From NCBI RefSeq assembly GCF_002077175.1, contig NZ_CP014943.1, forward strand, positions 2,914,001 to 2,978,000: DNA of 64,000 nucleotides, given 5' to 3'. The translations under genes and the position numbers were made by a program. The notes under the pieces are model-generated. The model saw only the letters and a list, made by a program, of their open reading frames with translations. It searched no databases and was not told the DNA's origin. This stretch comes from Colwellia sp. PAMC 21821 (GTDB lineage Bacteria; Pseudomonadota; Gammaproteobacteria; Enterobacterales; Alteromonadaceae). Within the stretch, counting starts at the first letter, position 1; each line of letters begins with the position of its first letter. Of this stretch, positions 44,624 through 51,464 are shown one piece after another.

Positions 44624-45199
44624 ATGGCATACATAACCAAAGACGAAGCAATAACGGTAAACGATCAAACTTGGTGGGTAAACTCTCAGAAAAGTGGGTT
44701 AATCACTCATGCGGTTAAAGCGATGATTAATCAAGTCGATGCCATGTTAAGCCACCATAGTAAAATACATATAATACGGTTTGATCTTAGAGTTTATGAA
44801 TATACCGAAAATAACGGGCTTATGACGGCCTTTAATCGCAGACTACATAAATGGCTAAAGCGTAAATACAATTTAAAACGTGTAGGCTTTATCTGGTGTA
44901 GAGAGCTAGAAACAGCTAAACAGCAGCATTATCACTATGCGCTAATAATAGACGGGCATAAGGTTAACTATCCTCATGAAATAACAAACAGAGTAAAAGA
45001 GCTATGGCGTCAATTAGATGGCTCTGAATACTTTCCTGATAACTGCTATTACAATGTTAAAAGAGATGACTATGACTCGATACAGGCGGCAATTTGGCGT
45101 ATATCTTACTTAGCTAAAGCGCGTGGGAAAGGATACAAGCCAGATCAAACAAAGAATTATGGAACAAGTAGAATTATGTGTTCATCAAAGAGTTGCTAG
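44624..45199 (+). CDS. YagK/YfjJ (inovirus Gp2-like) replication-type protein
   Basis: 191 residues. The C-terminal YagK/YfjJ domain is recognised from RFDLRVYEYTENNGLMTAFNRRLHKWLKRKYNLKRVGFIWCRELETAKQQHYHYALIIDGHKV and the end KNYGTSRI. HYHYAL is a candidate HUH metal site and the aromatic residues near the C-terminus may supply the nicking Tyr, so a rolling-circle initiator role is plausible but unproven. No ribosome binding site is clear. It is 312 bases after the upstream gene, with a hairpin between. Confidence 0.75.
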   Translation: MAYITKDEAITVNDQTWWVNSQKSGLITHAVKAMINQVDAMLSHHSKIHIIRFDLRVYEYTENNGLMTAFNRRLHKWLKRKYNLKRVGFIWCRELETAKQQHYHYALIIDGHKVNYPHEITNRVKELWRQLDGSEYFPDNCYYNVKRDDYDSIQAAIWRISYLAKARGKGYKPDQTKNYGTSRIMCSSKSC

Positions 45200-45207
45200 T
45201 TTAGAAC

Positions 45208-45720
45208 TTAGAAACCAAGTTCTTCTTTGGATACCTTGGGCTTATCTAATCCAAAATATTGGATCATAAACGATGTCTTTATCCCAAAACCTGAGGGTAT
45301 CATCAGTAGGCTAATTTCAATTTCTTTATCTTTAGGCCATTTTATAAAAGCATAATTATTGTTTGGATCGGGAGGTGAGTTTCTACCAAATAAAGTATTT
45401 AGTTTTACCAGTAAATGACTATATCCATTAGAGTCAAAATTTGCTGCTATTGCGTTTAATCTACCTTCTGAATCAAACGTAAATCTAATAAGTGAATTTT
45501 TATCTCTTTCGTATCCTAGGATTTTTCTACCATCTTTCACTTCATAATTAACAATGCCTACATACTTTTTAACTTTTCCGTCAGGAAATATATGTTTTAT
45601 ATCAGATAGAGAATCACCCCATTTAGCGTTAAATGCGCCATTACCAAATATGTCTGAAATTTGTGTTGATTTACTAGGTAGAGATAAAAGTAGAAATAAA
45701 GATAAAACAATGAATTTCAT
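45208..45720 (-). CDS. Secreted protein of unknown function
   Basis: 170 residues on the reverse strand, convergent with the replication gene (8-base gap). The N-terminus KFIVLSLFLLLSLPSKSTQ is a typical Sec signal peptide. The mature part looks like one beta-rich domain (NAKWGDSLSDIKHIFPDGKV, LIRFTFDSEGRLNAIAANF, IKWPKDKEIEISLLMIPS). No known motif is recognised. AAGGATAG precedes the ATG. Probably accessory cargo of the element exported to the periplasm. Confidence 0.65.
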   Translation of the reverse strand: MKFIVLSLFLLLSLPSKSTQISDIFGNGAFNAKWGDSLSDIKHIFPDGKVKKYVGIVNYEVKDGRKILGYERDKNSLIRFTFDSEGRLNAIAANFDSNGYSHLLVKLNTLFGRNSPPDPNNNYAFIKWPKDKEIEISLLMIPSGFGIKTSFMIQYFGLDKPKVSKEELGF

Positions 45721-45828
45721 AAACTATCCTTAGTCATTTAAGTATGATTATTTACAAATAATCACACGCAATTAACCATTTGTCCATCAGCTATTTTAGG
45801 CACCATGGACTCAATAGTGAATTAGGCT

Positions 45829-46014
45829 TTAAGCACTCTTGGAGTATTTATACGTCGAAAATGTTTCTAAATACATTTCAGCGACTACGATATTGCCAAA
45901 GGTTTTAATTATATTATTCATTGCTAAGACTCTGGCAGTTTCATATTCATATTGAGTTGATAGGGCTATAAATAACCATGTTTCTGTTAATACTCGAGGT
46001 GGGTAAATATTCAT
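45829..46014 (-). CDS. Small unknown protein
   Basis: 61 residues. I start at the second ATG (46014) because AAGGATG lies 4-10 bases upstream; the first ATG (46020) overlaps that site. Sequence (TETWLFIALSTQYEYETARVLAMNNIIK and AEMYLETFSTYKYS) looks like a compact helical protein with no signal peptide. Nothing similar is recognised. It lies between two other reverse-strand cargo genes of the element. Confidence 0.5.
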   Translation of the reverse strand: MNIYPPRVLTETWLFIALSTQYEYETARVLAMNNIIKTFGNIVVAEMYLETFSTYKYSKSA

Positions 46015-46194
46015 AATCATCCTTAATTACTTATTGTGTAATTAAAGATAGATGATATTGGAGTAAATACAAATCTACATATTGATGAGGTTAAACCAAA
46101 CTATATTCTACTTAAAGATGGAGTACGGTGAATGTCAATGTCTCATGCCCAACCTAACTTATGCTATAGGGTGGCTGGTCAAATAATTGAAAAG

Positions 46195-46761
46195 CTATTG
46201 ATTACTAATTTCATTACTTACTTCTTTGGTGCTTAAAATTTCTTTATCTTTAACTTGTTTTTTTAATTCAATTAATGCCAATTCTGATTCCCTTTTTTTT
46301 ATGTCCTCTTCATCTTTAATTTTTTGAATTATCGTATTGATTACGTGTGAATCTATTTGATTTTCACCTAAGTTAAGGAATACATCCTTTAAGTAATATT
46401 CGGCTAGATTATGTGAACGTTTATCTACATTTAATACGATCTCATTTAAAGCATTTTTTACTTCTTTTTTGTATTCTTTGGCGATTTCCCATTTTTTTGA
46501 TTCGGCTTCTTCTTCAACTTTTAATTGATGAGAAGTGAAAGCGTCAGTGTTTAAAGTCGCATTGTAATCGTTACCATCTTTTTTTGATTCTATAAACACC
46601 CAGATAAAAGCAACTACCCAACCCAAGAAAGTCCAGCCTAAAAATAGGTTTACTATAACAATAGCGTTTGCTTGAGGGTGTTTTTTATCGTAAGCAACTA
46701 TACTTGGCAAAAAATATAAAATAGGGATTAAAAGAAAGGTAATTAGTTCCATTAGTAACAT
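46195..46761 (-). CDS. Superinfection-immunity-type membrane protein with coiled coil
   Basis: 188 residues. The N-terminal part (about 7-62: LLIPILYFLPSIVAYDKKH, ANAIVIVNLFLGWTFLGWVVAFIWVF) is two membrane helices of the Imm_superinfect family, named after the T4 Imm protein that blocks DNA entry of a second phage. The C-terminal 120 residues are highly charged and helical (EEEAESKKWEIAKEYKKEVKNALNEI; KDEEDIKKRESELALIELKK), probably a cytoplasmic coiled coil. The family is also found in ordinary bacterial proteins, so an anti-phage role is inference. It may protect the host cell for the element. Confidence 0.7.
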   Translation of the reverse strand: MLLMELITFLLIPILYFLPSIVAYDKKHPQANAIVIVNLFLGWTFLGWVVAFIWVFIESKKDGNDYNATLNTDAFTSHQLKVEEEAESKKWEIAKEYKKEVKNALNEIVLNVDKRSHNLAEYYLKDVFLNLGENQIDSHVINTIIQKIKDEEDIKKRESELALIELKKQVKDKEILSTKEVSNEISNQ

Positions 46762-46914
46762 TCCATTTTATTAATGATTTTTAAATGTGAGCTGGTTAGA
46801 TGTGTTTATTTGTAAATATTAAAGGAATGAAAGCCCTAAAGATAGCCCTATAATTCGCACAAGATAAAATGATACAATGTAAACTTATCGTTACGATTTT
46901 TATTGAGTTATAAG

Positions 46915-47157
46915 ATGACAACAAAGAAACAAGCAGTTACCAGCAAATATATGGCTGGCGATATAAGACATTTAATCAATAAAGCCATTCAAGACGAATT
47001 AACCAACTTACCAAATACGCTCGCAGAAATTAAAGATCCAGTTCAAAGGTTAAACTTTTTAACTAAGCTTATGCCGTTTGTATGCGCCCCTATTAAACAA
47101 GTTGGTGTTATTACAGCACGTAGAGAAACAGGCGAAGATAATATGTTTTCACTATAG
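46915..47157 (+). CDS. Small unknown protein before zinc-ribbon gene
   Basis: 80 residues from the ATG at 46915; an in-frame TTG at 46903 is possible. Basic N-terminus (TTKKQAVTSKYMAGDIRHLI) then a helical region (QDELTNLPNTLAEIKDPVQRLNFLTKLMPFVCAPIKQ). No family is recognised with confidence; the pattern is like small phage-element proteins encoded next to replication or packaging genes. It is 19 bases before the next gene, so the two are probably one operon. Confidence 0.6.
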   Translation: MTTKKQAVTSKYMAGDIRHLINKAIQDELTNLPNTLAEIKDPVQRLNFLTKLMPFVCAPIKQVGVITARRETGEDNMFSL

Positions 47158-47176
47158 TTTTACGGAGTAGTTATCC

Positions 47177-47788
47177 ATGACTAAAGGCCATCTTTACGGT
47201 AGAACACAAACAAGGGCTTACACAGGTGAATATCACAGTGTAAAAGCTAATGTGTTTAAGTCATTATTAGAAATGCCACTAGGTAACTATTCACTCGATG
47301 CTGAGTTTCTTAATGATGAACATAAAAAGTTCACGTTAAAAGAAAGTGGTAACGGTATTCGTTATGTAACATTCACCATAAACGAGAAGCCACACCAAAT
47401 AGCTTTAAAGCTCGATAATAGCAGCGCAAGCAATAAGCTATACATTACTTGCCCATACTGCCACAAACAACGCCAAAGCCTTTACGTTATCAAATACGCC
47501 TATGGTTGTCGGCAATGTATTGGCTTACATTACGCCAGCCAGAGTGAAAGACCAAACGAACGGCTAATGAGGCGCATTAGAAAGCTTAGAAAAGAGTTAT
47601 GGGGCTATGACTGGCCTGATGTAAATAATATGTTTGAGCAAGTCATTTATTGGCCTAAGCCTAAATGGATGCGCTGGAAAGCTTTCGAGCAAAGACGAAA
47701 TAAGATAATCGAGTTAGAAAAAAAGTATTGGCCTATGGTTGATGCTCAAATGAAAACTACATTTGGCAGTAACTTCATGACTGAGTAA
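47177..47788 (+). CDS. Zinc-ribbon protein of unknown function
   Basis: 203 residues. A four-cysteine zinc ribbon CPYCHKQ...CRQCIGLHYASQSERPNERL (about 94-130) in a family of uncharacterised proteins often seen in proteobacterial mobile elements, followed by a basic helical C-terminus (RRIRKLRKELWGYDWPDV; KWMRWKAFEQRRNKIIELEKKYWP). Probably binds nucleic acid. ACGGAG lies before the ATG. Last gene of the element before attR. Confidence 0.7.
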   Translation: MTKGHLYGRTQTRAYTGEYHSVKANVFKSLLEMPLGNYSLDAEFLNDEHKKFTLKESGNGIRYVTFTINEKPHQIALKLDNSSASNKLYITCPYCHKQRQSLYVIKYAYGCRQCIGLHYASQSERPNERLMRRIRKLRKELWGYDWPDVNNMFEQVIYWPKPKWMRWKAFEQRRNKIIELEKKYWPMVDAQMKTTFGSNFMTE

Positions 47789-47892
47789 TAGAGCCAAAAT
47801 CATAGAAGTCGTTATTTGTTAACTTTTGTGTAGTTATTGGCGAGTTTTAGGCTAGGTTATTAATAATTTTTTTATAAGGTGACTTTTCTTTT

Positions 47893-47912
47893 TAGTAACA
47901 TGGTTAGTAACA
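47893..47912. promoter_or_regulatory. Integrase arm sites at the distal end, TAGTAACA x2
   Basis: TAGTAACA at 47893-47900 and 47905-47912, 65-84 bases inside attR, matching the five copies next to int. Confidence 0.6.
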
Positions 47913-47976
47913 CTGTTTTGTTGTTTGTTTTTATAAGTTCTTATATATCAAGTGTTTCGTTCTCTTGTTCGACGCA

Positions 47977-47993
47977 GGGTCAAGGCACCATAT
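47977..47993. repeat. attR
   Basis: GGGTCAAGGCACCATAT, identical to 40849-40865; the preceding bases TTCGACGCA diverge from the tRNA T arm. Confidence 0.9.
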
Positions 47994-48024
47994 ATATAAT
48001 TGAATATAATTGAAATCAATACCT

Positions 48025-48056
48025 AAAGCCTTAACAGTCATATGTTAAGGCTTTTT
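48025..48056 (+). terminator. Terminator, probably the original tRNA-Phe terminator
   Basis: AAAGCCTTAACA / TGTTAAGGCTTT, 12-bp perfect stem, 6-base loop, T run. It lies 35 bases beyond attR, the distance expected from the tRNA gene before the element inserted. Confidence 0.85.
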
Positions 48057-48130
48057 TGTTGGCTTATTATAACTTTACACTTTAGGGATAACTTGCCGCA
48101 GAGTAATTAGCAGATATATATTGCTGGTGG

Positions 48131-48158
48131 TAAAAAAAAGCCCACTATTAAGCAGGCG
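48131..48158 (-). terminator. Weak terminator after trhO
   Basis: Read on the reverse strand: a short GCCT..GGGC stem followed by eight T. Located 35 bases after the trhO stop. Confidence 0.4.
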
Positions 48159-48192
48159 TTTTGTTTAACTCATAGGTATATAAATCAAAGGG

Positions 48193-49167
48193 CTATTTTT
48201 TCTGAGCCTGCTTGTTAGCGCTTTTAGTGGCTCTTCGTTCAGCAATAACTTGTTTTATGTCACCGCCGATATGTTCTTCACCACGAGCTTTAGCAAGGTT
48301 GATTTGTTTTTCACGCTCTTGAAAACTGCTTTTTTGCTCGTCAGTGTATTTGTCAAAACAACGCGGGCAACTTACGCCTTGAATATAATGCTCGCTGGTT
48401 TTTTCTTCGTCAGTGATAGGGTAACGACAGGCAAAGCATTGGTCATATTTACCACGCTCTAAACTATGATTAACGGCGACTCTAGCGTCAAAGACAAAGC
48501 ATTCGCCTTGCCACATTGTTTCTTGCTCTGGCACTTCTTCAAGATATTTTAAAACCCCACCTTCTAAATGATATACCTCGTCAAAGCCTTGTTCTTTTAG
48601 ATAAGCAGTGGATTTTTCACAGCGAATACCACCGGTACAGAACATAGCGATTTTTTTATGTTTGTTTTTATCTAAATTTTTCTCAACATACTCAGGAAAT
48701 TCGCGGAAGGTTTCGGTGTTTGGGTTGATCGCATTTTTAAAGGTACCAATTTCTACCTCGTAATCATTACGGGTATCTATTAGTAGTACTTCTGGATCAG
48801 AGATTAGCGCATTCCAATCTTTAGGCTTTACATAGGTGCCAACAGTCAGTGTTGGATCGATACCTTCGACACCCATAGTAACAATTTCTTTTTTTAATTT
48901 AACTTTAGTACGCTGAAAAGGGTTTTCTTGATGGAACGAGCATTTAGATGAAACGCCTGAGAGTCGACTGTCGCTATTTATAAAAGCGAGTACGGCGTCT
49001 ATGCCAACTTGTGAACCCGCAATTGTGCCATTGATACCTTCAAGTGCTAAAAGTAAGGTGCCTTTTACCGCATTGTCTTCCATTACTTTTTGTAACTGTG
49101 GTTTAATGGCTTCGAAATTTTCTAAACGTACAAATTTATATAATGCGCAAACGGAAATGTTATTCAT
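48193..49167 (-). CDS. trhO: tRNA uridine(34) hydroxylase TrhO
   Basis: 324 residues, YceA/TrhO family rhodanese. It adds oxygen at C5 of wobble uridine, the first step to 5-carboxymethoxyuridine. N-terminal UPF0176 block ([34 protein letters not shown]), rhodanese domain with [30 protein letters not shown] and the active-site loop [11 protein letters not shown] (Cys177, second Cys183). A C-terminal cysteine cluster (CFACRYP and CPRCFDKY) probably binds zinc. Single gene, reverse strand. Confidence 0.92.
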   Translation of the reverse strand: MNNISVCALYKFVRLENFEAIKPQLQKVMEDNAVKGTLLLALEGINGTIAGSQVGIDAVLAFINSDSRLSGVSSKCSFHQENPFQRTKVKLKKEIVTMGVEGIDPTLTVGTYVKPKDWNALISDPEVLLIDTRNDYEVEIGTFKNAINPNTETFREFPEYVEKNLDKNKHKKIAMFCTGGIRCEKSTAYLKEQGFDEVYHLEGGVLKYLEEVPEQETMWQGECFVFDARVAVNHSLERGKYDQCFACRYPITDEEKTSEHYIQGVSCPRCFDKYTDEQKSSFQEREKQINLAKARGEEHIGGDIKQVIAERRATKSANKQAQKK

Positions 49168-49511
49168 ATTTTATTGACCCATTGAGCGAGCCTGATAGTA
49201 AGTCAGGAGCTATAGATTGAATGTAGACCTACCACTTAAGGTAAGAGTGTTAGTTTATCATCTATTGATAAAACGGCAGCATTCTAGCAAATGTCGCTGG
49301 TGCCTAATAGTAATAAGCTAAATTTTTTTAAATTGATGAGCCAAGGCGGCTGTAAACTAGTCCCTGCAACATATTGTTGACAGTTGTTTATCAAGTATAT
49401 TTTCTTAGCATAGCCTTTATCGGATCGCTTGTTATAATATTGCATTATTGCAACGTTATTAACGTGTGTCTTAAACACGTATTTCACCTATTTTCTGGAG
49501 TTTTTTAGCCC
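49168..49511. other. Divergent intergenic region of trhO and fahA
   Basis: 344 bases with promoters for both flanking genes expected; no gene or clear structure. CTGGAG at about 49495 is the fahA ribosome binding site. Confidence 0.45.
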
Positions 49512-50834
49512 ATGTCGAACACCAATTTACTTAATGAAACGCATAACCCGGCTTTAGTCAGTTGGGTTGAATCTGCTAATGTAGAAAATTGTGATTTTCC
49601 AATTCAAAACTTACCTTTTGCGAGCTTCAAGCTAAAGAGCAGCGAAGAGGACTTTCGAGCAGGTGTTGCTATTGGTGATCAGGTTGTAGATTTAAAAGCA
49701 CTATTTGCCTTAAATGTATTTACTGGTGATGCACAATTAGCCTTAGCACAATGTTGTCATTCTCAGCTGAATAACTTTATGTCGATGGGTAAACGTTTTT
49801 GGAGTGCTTTACGTCAAGCTTTGTCACAATCATTAACACAAGGTTCAGATCTACAAGCGACATTAGCATCATGTTTGGTCGCACAAGCGGATGTTGAATA
49901 CGCCTTGCCATGTCAAATTGGTGATTACACAGATTTTTATACGTCGATTCATCATGCCACTTCGGTGGGCAGCAAGTTTCGCCCTGATAACCCTTTATTA
50001 CCTAATTATAAATGGGTTCCTATTGGTTATCATGGTCGCTCTTCTTCAATTGAAGTTTCTGGTAGTGATTTTAAGCGGCCTAAAGGACAAACTAAGGCAC
50101 CAACAGCAACAGAACCTTCTTTTGGCCCGTGTAAGCGTTTAGATTATGAAATGGAAGTGGGCATATTTATTGGTAACGGCAACGATTTAGGTGAGCCTAT
50201 TAGTATTGAAAACGCTGAAAACCACGTTTTTGGTATGTGCTTATTTAACGATTGGTCGGCACGCGACATTCAAGGTTGGGAATATCAACCCTTAGGGCCA
50301 TTTTTGTCAAAAAGTTTTGCTTCTACGGTATCGCCTTGGATTGTTACTTCAGAAGCCCTAGCGCCTTATCGTGCAACCTGGACACGTGACGTAGCCGATC
50401 CTCAGCCTATGCCTTACCTCGAATCACAACAGAATCGTGATCTTGGTTCTTTAGATTTAAACTTACAAGTATTAATTGAAACTGAAGCTATGCGTAATGC
50501 AGGTCAAGAGGCGGTGCAACTGTCACAATCCAACTTTAAAGACTCATACTGGACAGTGGCGCAAATGGTGGCGCATCATACGGTTAATGGTTGTAACCTG
50601 CGTTCAGGTGATATGTTTGGCAGCGGTACGCAATCGGGTCCTAATCCTGAAGAAGCCGGTTCAATGCTTGAGTTGTCAAATGCTGGTTCAGAGCCTATTA
50701 AATTGCCTAACGGTGAAACACGTACTTTCTTAGAAGATGGTGATTGTGTGATCATGAAAGGCTGGTGTAAAAAATCAGGCGCTGCACGCATTGGTTTTGG
50801 TGAAGTTAGCGCGACTATTTTAGCTGCTGATTAA
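49512..50834 (+). CDS. fahA: Fumarylacetoacetase
   Basis: 440 residues, normal for the animal/proteobacterial FAH type. Last step of tyrosine degradation: fumarylacetoacetate to fumarate and acetoacetate. N-terminal SH3-like domain (about 1-125), then the catalytic domain with YTDFYTSIHHATSVGSKFRP (metal and catalytic His), PIGYHGRSSSIEVSG, LDYEMEVGIFIGNGN, FNDWSARDIQGWEYQPLGPFLSKSF and GDMFGSGTQSGPNPEEAGSMLEL. The other tyrosine genes are not adjacent. Ends at a strong terminator. Confidence 0.95.
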   Translation: MSNTNLLNETHNPALVSWVESANVENCDFPIQNLPFASFKLKSSEEDFRAGVAIGDQVVDLKALFALNVFTGDAQLALAQCCHSQLNNFMSMGKRFWSALRQALSQSLTQGSDLQATLASCLVAQADVEYALPCQIGDYTDFYTSIHHATSVGSKFRPDNPLLPNYKWVPIGYHGRSSSIEVSGSDFKRPKGQTKAPTATEPSFGPCKRLDYEMEVGIFIGNGNDLGEPISIENAENHVFGMCLFNDWSARDIQGWEYQPLGPFLSKSFASTVSPWIVTSEALAPYRATWTRDVADPQPMPYLESQQNRDLGSLDLNLQVLIETEAMRNAGQEAVQLSQSNFKDSYWTVAQMVAHHTVNGCNLRSGDMFGSGTQSGPNPEEAGSMLELSNAGSEPIKLPNGETRTFLEDGDCVIMKGWCKKSGAARIGFGEVSATILAAD

Positions 50835-50854
50835 AAATATCACTGTTTGAACTT

Positions 50855-50886
50855 AAAAAAGCTCCACATTGTTGGAGCTTTTTTTT
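50855..50886 (+). terminator. fahA terminator
   Basis: AAAAAAGCTCCA / TGGAGCTTTTTT perfect stem, 6-base loop, long T run. Confidence 0.92.
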
Positions 50887-51374
50887 AACTTTAATTCATC
50901 CGATTATATTGATTTGTCCTGATGACCGGCTCGTCTGTAGTCACCGCCATTAACAAGGTGTTAACTTTTTTGGCTTATATTTAACCATGCTTTACGTTAA
51001 GGTAAACACAGGTTTTTGAAAAAGTTCATTTTTTTTTACATTTTTTTATATTCATTTAACTGAGTAAATATGCAAAGACAGTTAAGTTTAATGCGAAATA
51101 TCTCGTATGTTGTTTGTTTTAATTTTTTCTTGTAAGGCATGTAGAATGTGGGTTACAGATTGGTTACATATGTTAATCAGCTTTTTGACGGCTTGTGTAT
51201 ACTCTTGCATATCAATTCTTTTTATACATTTACTGTCGAAGGGCCAATAAAATCACTACTTGTAATGTTTTTCTAGCTGTTTTATAAAAGAATCAAGCCT
51301 TTTGGGTTATCCGCACGAATAATAATAACATCGTGGTTTGGTGATAAGCGCAAAAGGCAAAATAAATTATAAAA
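50887..51374. other. Long leader region upstream of the TonB receptor gene
   Basis: About 490 AT-rich bases with no gene. Poly-T and poly-A tracts and a CTTGTAAGGC stretch are seen, but I could not support an RNA or operator. Confidence 0.4.
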
Positions 51375-51434
51375 ATAGATAACTATAAAATAGATAACTA
51401 TAAAATAGATAACTATAAAATAGATAACTATAAA
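51375..51434. repeat. 15-bp tandem repeat x4 before the TonB receptor gene
   Basis: ATAGATAACTATAAA four times without change (51375, 51390, 51405, 51420), ending 30 bases before the ATG. It lies in the promoter or leader of the receptor gene. Confidence 0.9.
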
Positions 51435-51464
51435 AAACATATTCATATATTAGGAAGAAATAAA

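Larger units (their letters stand above)
40849..47993 (+). mobile_element. Integrative element in tRNA-Phe
   Basis: A 7.1-kb element bounded by GGGTCAAGGCACCATAT at 40849-40865 (inside the tRNA 3' end) and 47977-47993. It encodes a P4-type integrase next to the tRNA, an AlpA-like regulator, a YagK/YfjJ replication-type protein, and seven unknown or accessory genes, three of them on the reverse strand. There are no capsid, tail or conjugation genes, so it is a satellite-like or cryptic element rather than a full phage or ICE. Confidence 0.88.

Noticed and set aside
40849..47993. Complete prophage or conjugative element
   Set aside because: No capsid, tail, lysis, portal, relaxase-plus-type-IV or mating-pair genes were found in the 7.1 kb.
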